DNA from: an uncultured Alphaproteobacteria bacterium | Lineage (GTDB): Bacteria > Pseudomonadota > Alphaproteobacteria > Rhodospirillales > Rhodospirillaceae | Reading direction: 5' to 3' | Assembly: GCA_900079695.1 (NCBI GenBank) | Contig: LT599022.1 | Location: 1,635,245-1,699,244 of the forward strand | DNA: 64,000 nucleotides | Shown here: one piece after another, positions 46,080 through 55,381 of the stretch | Position numbering within the stretch: the stretch's first letter is position 1 | How the letters are laid out: every line of letters begins with the position of its first letter | Position numbers and translations under genes: made by a program | Notes under the pieces: model-generated | Databases searched by the model: none | The model's input: the letters and a program-made list of their open reading frames with translations, nothing else | Told to the model about the DNA's origin: nothing

Positions 46080-47996
46080 TCAGCGCGCGGCCGGACCGGA
46101 GGCGAGCTCCAGGATGCGCAGGATGTCGGCGGCGCTGGCGGTGTGCGACAGGTGCTCCATCACCTTGGGCTTCTCCAGCACCCCGGCGAGCGCCGAGATG
46201 ATCGTCAGGTGCTCGTCGCCCTTGGACGCGAGCCCGATCACCAAATGCGCGACGTTCTCGCGGTCGCCGCCGAACCACACCCCCTCGGGGTATTGGCAGA
46301 CGACGATGCCGGTGCGGATCACCTCGCCGCGCGCCTAGTTGGTGCCGTGCGGCATCGCGAGGCCCTGGCCGAGGTAGGTCGAGACCACCTGCTCGCGCGC
46401 CAGCATCTCGTCGACGTAGGCGGGCCGGATGCATCCGGCGTCGAGCAGCTTCTGCCCGGCGAAGCGGATCGCCTCCTCCTTCGAACTCGCCTTGAGGCCG
46501 AGGAAGATATCGTTTTCGCTCAGCGCGAACCCGGCGGAGGACTTGACTTCGGCAGGGGCGGCGGGCGGCGGCGTGCCGGCCGCCTTCGCCATCTCGACGA
46601 CCCGGTCGTAGCTCTCCGGATCGAGGAAATTGTCGATCGAGACGTGGATCGCCCCGGGCGCCATCTTGCGGGCGCGGTCGGTGAGCGTCGCCTGGGTGAC
46701 GACGACGTCGACGTCGGGCGGCAGGCTGTCGATCGCGGCGTTGGTCGCGCGCACGCCGCCAAGCCCGGCGGCGGCGAGGCGGCGCTGCAGGATGTTGGCG
46801 CCCATCGCGCTCGACCCCATGCCCGCGTCGCAGGCGACCACGACGCGGCGGATCTGGGCGGCGGGAACGGCGGCGCCCTTGGATTCCGCCTTCATCTCGC
46901 GCATCCGCCGGGTGGCGGCGTCGAGGTCTTCCTCACGGTCGGTCGTCTTGACGCGCTCGCTCTTGAGCAGCACCGACGCCACCACGAAGGTGACGGCGCA
47001 GGCCAGCACCACCGCCGCGATCACGCCGACGAAGGCGTCGCCCGGCGTCATCAGCAGCACCGCGAAGATCGAACCCGGCGAGGCGGGGGCGCGCAGGCCG
47101 CCGTTGAGGAGCGAAAGGGTGAGGACGCCGGTCATGCCGCCCGCGATCATCGCTACGATCAGGCGCGGCTTCATCAGCACGTAGGGGAAGTAGATCTCGT
47201 GGATGCCGCCGAGGAAGTGGATGATCATCGCCGCCGGAGCCGATTCCTTCGCCATGCCGCGGCCGAAGAAGAAGTAGGCGAGCAGCAGGCCGAGGCCCGG
47301 GCCGGGATTGGCCTCGATCAGGAACACCAGGGACTTGCCCTGGGCGAGGGCCTCCTGGGTGCCGAGCGGGGTGAACACGCCGTGGTTGATGGTGTTGTTG
47401 AGGAACAGCACCTTGGCCGGTTCGACTAGCAGCGAGACGAGCGGGATCCATCCGGCCTTCACCAGGGAATCCACGCCCGCGCCGAGCCAGGAGGAGAGCG
47501 CCGCGACCACCGGGCCGACCACCAGATAGGCGAGGATCGCCACCAGCATGCCGATGATGCCGGCGGAGAAATTGGCGACCAGCATCTCGAACCCGGCGCG
47601 GACCTTGCCTTCCACCGCCTTGTCGAAGCGGGCGATCGCCCAGCCGCCCACCGGGCCGATGAGCATCGCGCCGAGGAACATCGGAATCGATGCGCCGATC
47701 ACCACGCCCATGGTCGAGATCGCGCCGACCACCGCGCCGCGGTCGCCGCCGACGAGCTTGCCGCCGGTGTAGCCGATCAGAAGCGGCAGCAGGTAGGTGA
47801 TCATCGGGCCGACGAGCTTCGCCATGTGCTCGTTCGGGGTCCAGCCGGTGGGAATGAAAAGCGAGGTGATCAGCCCCCACGCCACGAAGGCGCTGATGTT
47901 GGGCATCACCATGTTGCTGAGGAAGCGGCCGACCTGCTGGACGCGAACTCTCGCGCCCGTGAGACCCGCACGCCCGTCCATCTCGTTCGTCGCCAT
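46080..47996 (-). pseudogene. mtlA: PTS mannitol transporter EIICBA with in-frame amber codon
   Basis: From ATG 47996 the protein reads EIIC (about residues 15-345, eight or so membrane segments, with the GGIHEIYFPYVLMKP signature) and EIIB (Cys389 in [11 protein letters not shown]). EIIA follows, with phospho-His550 in GLAMPHGTN. Codon 554 is TAG (46335-46337 on the plus strand). The same frame continues without interruption for 84 more residues ([20 protein letters not shown] to [13 protein letters not shown]), ending at 46080. E. coli MtlA has Glu at this position and a total of 637 residues; read through, this one would be 638. A single GAG-to-TAG change explains it. Unless suppressed, the product lacks most of EIIA. 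Confidence 0.88.
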
Positions 47997-48317
47997 TGCG
48001 CTGCACTCCCTGGTGCGTTTTCCGGGGCCCGACCGGATCGTCGAGGGTGCCTCCTCGGAGAAACGCGTCACCAGGGAACCGGCGCGGCGGCGATGATGCC
48101 CAAATCGGCGTGGGATCGCCCGCACATGGCGCGGTTACGACGGATTTGCAGTTCCGAAGCGTCCTCCCGACCCCTGTCCCGGCAGTTTCTGTTTCGCCCG
48201 CTGTGGGCATAACTTCTTTGGAAACGGGGTATTGGAGGTTAATTTAGTCACTCGGATACAAACCCTAAAGTGGAAATCCGGAAACCCGACTGGAAAATTG
48301 TAACCTTTCCGCGCCGC
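47997..48317 (-). promoter_or_regulatory. Upstream region of the mannitol operon
   Basis: This stretch between the glmS terminator and mtlA becomes AT-rich at 48205-48310. On the minus strand TTTCC recurs three times within about 30 bases (near 48295-48270), a spacing suggestive of AraC-type direct repeats. I see no firm -35/-10 pair, and the assignment is tentative. Confidence 0.35.
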
Positions 48318-48355
48318 AAAAACGGCGAGGGCCGCGGGCGAATGCCCGCGGCCCT
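48318..48355 (-). terminator. Intrinsic terminator of glmS
   Basis: AGGGCCGCGGGC (48328-48339) pairs perfectly with GCCCGCGGCCCT (48344-48355) around a 4-base loop. On the minus strand the stem is followed by CGCCG and five T residues (48322-48318). It lies 25 bp downstream of the glmS stop. Confidence 0.8.
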
Positions 48356-48379
48356 GCGCTCCCGCCGGGAGAAGAAGGG

Positions 48380-50203
48380 TTATTCGACGGTGACGCTTTT
48401 CGCGAGATTGCGCGGCTGGTCGACGTCCGTCCCCTTCGCCACCGCGGTGTGGTAGGCGAGCAACTGCATCGGCACCGAATAGAGGATCGGCGCGACGAAC
48501 GGATCGGTCTTCGGCAGCTCGACGGTCCAGCGCGCCTTGCCTTCGAGGCGCTTCAGCCCCTCCGCGTCGGAGAACAGGATGAGGCGGCCGGACCGCGCCG
48601 CGACCTCCTGAACGTTCGACTGCATCTTCTCGAACAGCTCGTCCGAGGGCGCGAGGGCGATCACCGGCATGCCGTCGTCGATCAGCGAGATCGGGCCGTG
48701 CTTCATCTCGCCCGCGGCGTAGCCTTCGGCATGGATGTAGCTGATTTCCTTGAGCTTGAGCGCACCTTCGAGGGCGATCGGATAGCCGGTGCCGCGACCG
48801 AGGTAGAGCGCGTGGGCGCACTCCGCGACCTGTCCGGCGAGCGACTGCAGACGGTCGTCGTGCTGGAGCACCGCCACCGTCTGCGCCGGAACCTCGCGCA
48901 GCGCGGCGGTGAGCTCGGCCTCGCGCGCCGCGGTGATGGTGCCGCGTGCGCGCGCGAACGCGATGGTGAGGCAGGCCATCACCATCAGCTGGGTGGTGAA
49001 CGCCTTGGTGGAGGCGACGCCGATCTCCGGCCCGGCGAGGGTGTAGAGCACGAGGTCGGACTCGCGGGCGATGGTGCTCTCGGGCACGTTGACGATCGAG
49101 ATGATGTGCTGCCCGGCGCGCTTGGCATGGCGCAGCGCCTCGAGGGTGTCGAGGGTTTCGCCCGACTGCGACACGAACATCGCCACCCCGCCCGGAGTGA
49201 ACGGCGTGTCGCGGTAGCGGAACTCCGAGCCGACGTCGATCTCGACCGGCACCCGCGCGACCTTCTCGAACCAGTACTTCGCCACCATCCCGGCGTAATA
49301 CGCGGTGCCGCAGGCGACGATCGTGAGCTTCGTCACCTTGGCCGGGTCGAACGGCAGCTCGGGCAGCGTCACCGCGCCGCTCGCGGCGGAGATGAAGGCG
49401 TTGATGGTGTCGCCCAGGACCTGCGGCTGCTCGAAGATCTCCTTGAGCATGAAGTGGCGGTGCCCGGCCTTGCCGATCAGCGCGGCGGAAACGTTGCTGG
49501 TGTGGATCTTGCGCTCGACCACCGCGTCGCCGGCGTCGCGGATCACCGCGCCGGTGCGGGTGATCACCACCCAGTCGCCGTCTTCGAGGTACGACAGGCG
49601 GTTGGTGAACGGCGCCATCGCGAAGGCGTCCGACGCGAGATACATCGCGCCTTCGCCGTAGCCGACCGCGAGCGGCGTGCCGCGCCGCGTGCCGATCATC
49701 AGGTCTTCCTCGCCCGCGAACAGCAGCGCGAGCGCGAACGCGCCCTCGAGGCGGCGGAACGCGCGGCGGCTCGCCTCGACCGGATCGAGCCCCTGTTCGA
49801 GCAGGTCGGTGACGAGATGGGCGACCACCTCGGTGTCGGTATCGGTGGTGAAGACGTGCCCCTTCGCCTGCAACTCGGCGACGAGGGTCTGATAGTTCTC
49901 GATGATGCCGTTGTGCACCACCGCGACGCGCTTGGTCGCGTGCGGATGGGCGTTGTTCTCGCTCGGGCCGCCGTGGGTGGCCCAACGGGTGTGGCCGATG
50001 CCGATGCGGCCGGAGAGCGGCGCCTCGGCGAGGCGGCGCTCGAGGTTGACGATCTTCCCTTCCGCGCGACGGCGGTCGATCTGCCCGTCGACCAGGGTCG
50101 CCACGCCGGCGCTGTCGTACCCGCGGTACTCCAGGCGCTTCAACCCTTCAAGCAGCAGCGACGCGACATCGTCGCGCCCGACGATTCCGATAATTCCGCA
50201 CAT
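48380..50203 (-). CDS. glmS: Glutamine--fructose-6-phosphate aminotransferase (isomerizing)
   Basis: A 607-residue enzyme that makes glucosamine 6-phosphate from fructose 6-phosphate and glutamine, the first step of UDP-GlcNAc synthesis. The start is placed at the ATG giving MCGIIGIVG, because Cys2 becomes the N-terminal nucleophile of the glutaminase domain. GHTRWATHGGPSENNAHPH follows. Two SIS domains carry the sugar-phosphate sites (SQSGETLDTLEAL, GRGTGYPIALEGALKLKEISYIHAE), and the C-terminus ends in the usual DQPRNLAKSVTVE. The gene has its own terminator and stands before the mannitol operon, whose product fructose 6-phosphate is its substrate. Confidence 0.97.
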   Translation of the reverse strand: MCGIIGIVGRDDVASLLLEGLKRLEYRGYDSAGVATLVDGQIDRRRAEGKIVNLERRLAEAPLSGRIGIGHTRWATHGGPSENNAHPHATKRVAVVHNGIIENYQTLVAELQAKGHVFTTDTDTEVVAHLVTDLLEQGLDPVEASRRAFRRLEGAFALALLFAGEEDLMIGTRRGTPLAVGYGEGAMYLASDAFAMAPFTNRLSYLEDGDWVVITRTGAVIRDAGDAVVERKIHTSNVSAALIGKAGHRHFMLKEIFEQPQVLGDTINAFISAASGAVTLPELPFDPAKVTKLTIVACGTAYYAGMVAKYWFEKVARVPVEIDVGSEFRYRDTPFTPGGVAMFVSQSGETLDTLEALRHAKRAGQHIISIVNVPESTIARESDLVLYTLAGPEIGVASTKAFTTQLMVMACLTIAFARARGTITAAREAELTAALREVPAQTVAVLQHDDRLQSLAGQVAECAHALYLGRGTGYPIALEGALKLKEISYIHAEGYAAGEMKHGPISLIDDGMPVIALAPSDELFEKMQSNVQEVAARSGRLILFSDAEGLKRLEGKARWTVELPKTDPFVAPILYSVPMQLLAYHTAVAKGTDVDQPRNLAKSVTVE

Positions 50204-50324
50204 TGGCACAGTTCCCTGATGTCGGAGGACCCCGAGGATCGCGATGCGGAAAAGCCCGCGCGCGGACCCTCCCGGAAAACAAGCAGGCGCACCCTAGCAC
50301 GCACCCCGGGCGGTTCACAAATCA

Positions 50325-50669
50325 CTAAACATTGCGCGGTGTTGCAGATCGATTCCGGGGCGCGGCCGCAAGTGCCTCGGCGCGCGCGAACACCGCCTCG
50401 GGAGCCTCGATCGCCTCGGCGGTGGAGACCCGCAGAAGACGGCAGCGGGCGAACCGCTCGGCGCCGCGGACCTCGATGTCGGCGGCGATGATCGCCACGT
50501 CGGCGCGGGCGACGTCCTTCGGCGTCAGCACGTCCTCCACGCCGAGGGCGCCCTGGGTCTCGATCTTGATCGCGTGATCGCGCGCGCGGGCGATGTTGGC
50601 GAGCCGCGCCGCGGCCATGTAGGTCAGCGCCACGCCGGTGGGGCAGGCGGTCACCGCGACAATCCTCAT
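50325..50669 (-). CDS. Orphan PTS fructose-type EIIB domain protein
   Basis: A 114-residue protein matching the FruA-type EIIB domain: VTACPTGVALTYMAAARL with the phosphocysteine (residue 9), a TQGALGVEDVLTPKDVARADVAI segment and AADIEVRGAERF. Fructose EIIBs normally read CPTGxAHTxMAAE; here His is Leu and Glu is Ala. No EIIC or EIIA for fructose is nearby. It may be a relic or a regulatory phosphoprotein. It lies 108 bp downstream of sdaA on the same strand, with GGAAG before the ATG. Confidence 0.82.
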   Translation of the reverse strand: MRIVAVTACPTGVALTYMAAARLANIARARDHAIKIETQGALGVEDVLTPKDVARADVAIIAADIEVRGAERFARCRLLRVSTAEAIEAPEAVFARAEALAAAPRNRSATPRNV

Positions 50670-50777
50670 CCGAGCTTCCGATCCGGTTCCAGACCCAGCC
50701 TCCGTTGCGTCGGGCAAGGCTAGTGTCTTCGCGCCGGAGCGTCAATCGGCCCCCGAGCCGCGCGCGCCCGGCCCACT

Positions 50778-52154
50778 TCAGCACTTCGGCTGGTTGACCG
50801 CGAGGCCGCCGAGAGAAGTCTCCTTGTATTTCCTGCGCATGTCCGCGCCGGTCTGCCGCATCGTGTCGATCACCGCGTCCAGCGACACGACGTGACTGCC
50901 GTCGCCCGACAGCGCCAGACGCGCGGCGTTGATCGCGGTCGACGCGGCGATCGCGTTGCGCTCGATGCAGGGCACCTGGACCAGACCCGCGACCGGGTCG
51001 CAGGTGAGGCCGAGATGATGTTCCATGCCGATCTCGGCGGCGTTCTCCACCTGCGCGTTGCTGCCGCCCAGCGCGGCGGCGAGCCCCGCCGCCGCCATCG
51101 AGCACGCGACGCCGACCTCGCCCTGGCATCCGACCTCGGCCCCGGAGATCGAGGCGTTCTCCTTGTAGAGCGAGCCGACCGCCCCGGCGGCGAGGAGGAA
51201 ATCGAACACCTGCGTCTCGCCCGCATCGGGCACGAACCGCGTCAGGTAGTGGAGCACGGCCGGAATGATCCCCGCCGCGCCGTTGGTCGGGGCCGTCACC
51301 ACCCGGCCGCCGGAGGCGTTCTCCTCGCCCACCGCCATCGCGTAGGCGTGGACCCACTCCAGCGCCTCCAGCGGATCGCGGAGGTTCCGGCCCCGGTCGT
51401 CCTCCAACTTCCGGCGGAGTTGCGCGGCGCGGCGCGGCGTCGCCAGAACCCCAGGCAACGCGCCCTCGCGCGACAGGCCGCGCCGCACGCACGCCTGCAT
51501 CGCCGCCCAGATCCGCCGCAGGCCGGCCTCGACCTCGGGCGGCGGCAGGAGAGCGGCCTCGTTGGCGCGCGCGATGGCGGCGATCGACAGGCCGTGCCGC
51601 ACCCCGAGCGCGAGCAGATCCTTCGCCGACGCATAGGGGAACGGCAGGCTCGCCGGAGGCGCGGCGGGCGGACGGGCGAATTCCGCCGCGGTGACGACGA
51701 AGCCGCCGCCCACCGAATAGAACTCCTCGGCGGCGAGCACCGCCCCCTCCGCCCCGAAGGCGCTCAGGCGCAACCCGTTGGGGTGCAGCGGCAAACTCTT
51801 GCGCTTCTGGAAGACGATGTCGCTCTTGGGCGCGAACCGCACCGTCCGGCGGCCGAGGAGATCCAGGCTGCCGGTCGCGGCGACCGCCGCGAGGCGCTCG
51901 GGAACCGTGTCGACGCACACGTCTTCCGGCGTTTCCCCGGCGAGACCGAGACTCACCGCCCGGTCGGTGCCGTGACCGACGCCGGTTAGGGCGAGCGAGC
52001 CGAACAGCTCCACCCGCACCGCGACGACGCGGTCCAGCAGCCCGGAGTCGGCGAGGCCGAGCGCGAAGCGGCGGGCCGCCTTCATCGGCCCGACGGTGTG
52101 CGAGCTGGACGGCCCGATGCCGATCTTGAAGAGATCGAAGACGCTCACCACCAT
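50778..52154 (-). CDS. sdaA: L-serine ammonia-lyase, iron-sulfur dependent
   Basis: A 458-residue single-chain L-serine dehydratase that converts serine to pyruvate and ammonia. The N-terminal beta domain has [20 protein letters not shown]. The catalytic alpha domain has [17 protein letters not shown] and the three cluster-binding Cys in GCQGEVG and [14 protein letters not shown], and ends in [11 protein letters not shown]. The C-terminal Cys tail is also typical. GAGGGACGACC precedes the ATG. It is divergent from the GST gene. Confidence 0.96.
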   Translation of the reverse strand: MVVSVFDLFKIGIGPSSSHTVGPMKAARRFALGLADSGLLDRVVAVRVELFGSLALTGVGHGTDRAVSLGLAGETPEDVCVDTVPERLAAVAATGSLDLLGRRTVRFAPKSDIVFQKRKSLPLHPNGLRLSAFGAEGAVLAAEEFYSVGGGFVVTAAEFARPPAAPPASLPFPYASAKDLLALGVRHGLSIAAIARANEAALLPPPEVEAGLRRIWAAMQACVRRGLSREGALPGVLATPRRAAQLRRKLEDDRGRNLRDPLEALEWVHAYAMAVGEENASGGRVVTAPTNGAAGIIPAVLHYLTRFVPDAGETQVFDFLLAAGAVGSLYKENASISGAEVGCQGEVGVACSMAAAGLAAALGGSNAQVENAAEIGMEHHLGLTCDPVAGLVQVPCIERNAIAASTAINAARLALSGDGSHVVSLDAVIDTMRQTGADMRRKYKETSLGGLAVNQPKC

Positions 52155-52371
52155 CGGTCGTCCCTCCTCGCTGCGCGCGATGTGCGGGCGTTACGCGCCC
52201 ACGTCCACCGTCCTTGTACGACGGGCATCGGCGAACGCCAAGACCGCCGCGGCGGTCGCCAGCGCGATCCGTCGATGCCGAGCCCCGGGCCGCCCCGTTG
52301 CCCTCGGCCGGGCGAGGCCTTAGGTCTACGGGCGAAGCCGCCCGCACGCCCGGTCGAAGAGGGAGGTCGCG

Positions 52372-53073
52372 ATGCCGGACTACGAACTCGCCTACTGGTC
52401 GGTGCCGTTCCGCGGCCAATTCGTGCGCGCGGTTCTGGCGTTCGCCGGACGGACCTGGAGCGAAAGCGGCGACGCCGCGATCTCGGAAATGATGGACGCG
52501 CCGGTCGCACGCATGCCGATCCCGTTCATGGGGCCGCCCGTGCTGATCGACCGGCGCGCCGGATTCGCGATCGCCGAAACTCCCGCCATCGTCCTGTATC
52601 TGGGAGAGACGCTGAACCTTCTGCCCGCCTCCCCGGCCCTGCGCGCGATGACGATGAAGGTCGTCGCCGACGCCAACGACGTGATCGACGAGATCACCCT
52701 CGACGGCGGACGCGAGATGTGGACCGAAGACCGCTGGCGCGCGTTCGTCCCGCGCCTGAAGCGATGGATGTCGCTGTGGGAGGACACCGGCCGCCGCCAC
52801 GGCCTGACGGAAGCGTCCGGCTTCCTGCTCGGCGGCGACGCGCCGGGCATCGCCGACGTCGTGACCGCCACCCTCTGGTCGACGATGGCCGAACGCTTCC
52901 CCGCGATCGGAACGATGCTTTCGGAAACCGCGCCGACGACCGCCGCGCTGGTGCGCCGCATCGCCGCACTGCCGCCGCTCGCCGACCTCGCCGCCCGGGC
53001 GCGGCGGGACTACGGCGACGCCTACTGCGGCGGCCGGATCGAAGCCTCGCTGCGCGCCGTCCTCGACGCCTGA
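52372..53073 (+). CDS. Glutathione S-transferase family protein
   Basis: A 233-residue protein with the GST layout: an N-terminal thioredoxin-like domain (ELAYWSVPFRGQFVRAVLAFAG, with VPF..QF at the glutathione site; the cis-Pro segment GPPVLIDRRAGFAIAETPAIVLYLGE contains the ET motif for glutathione binding) and an all-helical C-terminal domain with GDAPGIADVVTATLW. GGGAGG precedes the ATG. The substrate is unknown. The 217-bp gap before it, shared with the divergent sdaA, contains GC-rich palindromes but no recognised element. Confidence 0.85.
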   Translation: MPDYELAYWSVPFRGQFVRAVLAFAGRTWSESGDAAISEMMDAPVARMPIPFMGPPVLIDRRAGFAIAETPAIVLYLGETLNLLPASPALRAMTMKVVADANDVIDEITLDGGREMWTEDRWRAFVPRLKRWMSLWEDTGRRHGLTEASGFLLGGDAPGIADVVTATLWSTMAERFPAIGTMLSETAPTTAALVRRIAALPPLADLAARARRDYGDAYCGGRIEASLRAVLDA

Positions 53074-53110
53074 ACCCCGTCCGCCCGGACCGCCGAACCC
53101 TCGAAGAGTT

Positions 53111-53998
53111 TCATTCGTCCGACTTCGCGCGGCGCACGCGCGTCAGCGTCTTGTGGAGCAGGTCGATCAGGTCGCCCTTCTTCTCGGGACGCCGGGTGAG
53201 GATGCCGAGTTCGCGGGTCAGCGTATGATCCCCGAATGGCAGAACCCGCATGTCCTGCAGGCGCGCGCGGGGAACGTAGAGGGCCGGAACGATTCCCGCG
53301 CCGAGCCCGGCCCCGGCCATCAGCACGATCGCCTCGAACGTATCGAGTTCCATTTCCGGCACGAGAGTCAGCCCCTTCTTGGCCAGAACCGAATCGATCT
53401 CGCGCTCGCCCGGAAGGATCGGGACGAACCGCAGATACGGCGCCGAACTCAGGACCTCGCCGTCGGTAAGGCCGGGCGTACCCGGAGGGGCGATCACGTA
53501 GAACCGCTCCACCGCGTAGGACTTCCACAAAAGATCGCGATCCGCCGCGGGCGGGCCCACCACCAGCGCCGCGTCGAGGCGGCCCGCCCGGACCTCCTGC
53601 GTCAGCTCGGTGGTCAGGCGCCCGCTCGCGACCAGACGCAGAGACAGTCGCGGATGGCTGACCTTGAGCGCATGCAGCGCCTCGGGCAACCCGGCGGACA
53701 GCGCGCTGCGCACGACGCCGATGGTCAACGTGCCGCTGACCTGGGCGCGGCCGTAACGCTCGACGAACAGCGCGTGCGAATCGAGGATCGCCCGCGCGGT
53801 TTCGACATAGGCCCGCCCGGCGCGCGTCATCCGCGGCGGCCGGGTGCTGCGGTCGAACAGCGCGACGTGCAGCTGGTGTTCGAGATCGACCATCTGCTGG
53901 CTGACCGCCGACTGGGTCAGGTTCACCGCCTGCGCCGCACGCGAGAACGACCCGAAATCCGCCACCGCGACAAAGGTCTGCAGCTTCCTGAGATCCAT
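53111..53998 (-). CDS. LysR-family regulator, likely controller of operons II and III
   Basis: A 295-residue LysR-type regulator. The N-terminal helix-turn-helix reads LRKLQTFVAVADFGSFSRAAQAVNLTQSAVSQQMVDLE, and the effector domain (about 90-295) has the periplasmic-binding-protein fold with GTLTIGVVRSAL. The ATG at 53998, with AGGGG upstream, is preferred to a GTG at 54004. It is divergent from operon III across 171 bp that hold phased CATAAG/CTTATG repeats and promoter block B. The same block stands before operon II, so both are probable targets. The inducer is unknown. Confidence 0.92.
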   Translation of the reverse strand: MDLRKLQTFVAVADFGSFSRAAQAVNLTQSAVSQQMVDLEHQLHVALFDRSTRPPRMTRAGRAYVETARAILDSHALFVERYGRAQVSGTLTIGVVRSALSAGLPEALHALKVSHPRLSLRLVASGRLTTELTQEVRAGRLDAALVVGPPAADRDLLWKSYAVERFYVIAPPGTPGLTDGEVLSSAPYLRFVPILPGEREIDSVLAKKGLTLVPEMELDTFEAIVLMAGAGLGAGIVPALYVPRARLQDMRVLPFGDHTLTRELGILTRRPEKKGDLIDLLHKTLTRVRRAKSDE

Positions 53999-54014
53999 CC
54001 CCACCCCTGGATTT

Positions 54015-54092
54015 CATAAGATCCCCTTATGTAACTCATAAGATAAATTCGCTGTCCAGAATTTTAAATCCTTTCATACTAATTTTTGGGCG
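54015..54092 (+). promoter_or_regulatory. Phased LysR-type operator plus shared promoter block B (operon III)
   Basis: CATAAG (54015-54020), CTTATG (54026-54031) and CATAAG (54037-54042) alternate in orientation with an exact 11-bp period, giving two overlapping palindromes on one DNA face. The final repeat runs into 54042-54092, which matches block A upstream of operon II at 40 of 51 positions. The region lies between the LysR start and the aminotransferase start, 77 bp before the latter. Confidence 0.75.
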
Positions 54093-54169
54093 GAACAAGA
54101 AAGCGTCTAAATTTTAAGCATTCCGGCGCGACCCCGCGGGAAGCGACCGGTATTCACGGAGCGAATTCC

Positions 54170-55369
54170 ATGTCGATGATCGCGGAACACATGAGCGCCA
54201 TCAAACAGTCGGCCGCATCTGTCGTGTCGGCCCGGGCGGTGGACCTGCGCCAGCAGGGCAAGGACGTCATCAGCCTGTCGGCGGGCGAGCCCGACTTCGC
54301 GACGCCGCAGCACGTCCAGCTGGCCGGCATCCGCGCGATCGTCGAGGGCAAGACCAAATATCCGCCGATCCCCGGCATCATGCCGCTGCGCGAAGCGATC
54401 TGCCGCAAGCTCAAGCGCGAGAACGACCTCGACTACGCCCCCACCGAGGTGATCGCCGGCAACGGCGCCAAGCAGGTGATCTTCAACGCCCTCGCGGTGA
54501 CCCTCGACCCCGGCGACGAGGTGATCGTGCCCGCGCCGTACTTCGGCTGCTACGTCGAGGAAACCGCCCTCTGCAAGGGCGTCGCCGTGGTCGTCGAGAC
54601 CACCGCGGAGGACGGCTTCCGCCTCGACCCGGCCCGCCTGGAAGCGGCGATCACCCCGCGCACCAAGTGGCTGATCCTCAACAACCCGAACAATCCCTCG
54701 GGCGCGGTGCTCGGCATCGAACGCCTGAAGGAGATCGCCGAGGTTCTGCGGCGGCACCCGCAGGTCTGGGTTCTGTCGGACGACATCTACGAGCATCTGA
54801 TCTACGACGGCGTGGTCTTCCATTCGATCCTCGAAGTCGCCCCCGACCTCAAGGATCGCACCCTGGTGGTGAACGGCTTCTCGAAGACCTTCTGCATGAC
54901 CGGCTGGCGCCTCGGATACGGCGCGGGCCCCCTCGCCCTGATCAAGAACATGACGAAGTACCAGTCCCAGTCGACCTCGGGCGCGTGCCAGGTGTCGCAG
55001 TGGGCGGGCGTCGCCGGTCTCGACGGCGACATGGGGTTCGCCGCGAAGCAGCGCGCGATCTTCCAGGACCGCCGCGACCTGGTGGTGGGGCTGCTGGGCG
55101 CGGTTCCCGGCCTCGGCGTCGTGCGCCCGGAAGGCGCGTTCTACGTCTACCTCTCCTGCCGCGAACTGATCGGCAAGCTCACGCCCAAGGGCGACAGGCT
55201 CGAGCGCGACGCGGACGTCGCCAACTACCTCCTCGACGAGGGCGTCGCGGTGATCCCCGGCGAGGCGTTCGGGCTGTCGCCGTTCTTCCGCATCTCCTTC
55301 GCGACCGACACCAAGACTCTCGAAGAAGCCTGCCGCCGCATCGCCGCGGCGTGCGCGAAACTCGCCTGA
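54170..55369 (+). CDS. Class I pyridoxal-phosphate aminotransferase, operon III
   Basis: A 399-residue fold-type I aminotransferase of the aspartate-aminotransferase Ib type. Evidence is ISLSAGEPDFATP near the N-terminus, NGAKQVIFNAL, NNPNNPSGAVL, the Asp-x-x-Tyr LSDDIYEHLIYDG, the PLP lysine in VNGFSKTFCMTGWRLGYGAG and the substrate-carboxylate Arg in FFRISFATD. Such enzymes act on aspartate and related amino acids. As the first gene of operon III it may transaminate an amino acid released by the lyase encoded next, 12 bp downstream. ACGGAG precedes the ATG. Confidence 0.92.
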   Translation: MSMIAEHMSAIKQSAASVVSARAVDLRQQGKDVISLSAGEPDFATPQHVQLAGIRAIVEGKTKYPPIPGIMPLREAICRKLKRENDLDYAPTEVIAGNGAKQVIFNALAVTLDPGDEVIVPAPYFGCYVEETALCKGVAVVVETTAEDGFRLDPARLEAAITPRTKWLILNNPNNPSGAVLGIERLKEIAEVLRRHPQVWVLSDDIYEHLIYDGVVFHSILEVAPDLKDRTLVVNGFSKTFCMTGWRLGYGAGPLALIKNMTKYQSQSTSGACQVSQWAGVAGLDGDMGFAAKQRAIFQDRRDLVVGLLGAVPGLGVVRPEGAFYVYLSCRELIGKLTPKGDRLERDADVANYLLDEGVAVIPGEAFGLSPFFRISFATDTKTLEEACRRIAAACAKLA

Positions 55370-55381
55370 GGAGAGGACACG

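Noticed and set aside
50204-50324. glmS ribozyme or riboswitch upstream of glmS
   Set aside because: Such ribozymes are found in Gram-positive bacteria. The 120-bp gap is too short and shows no matching core.
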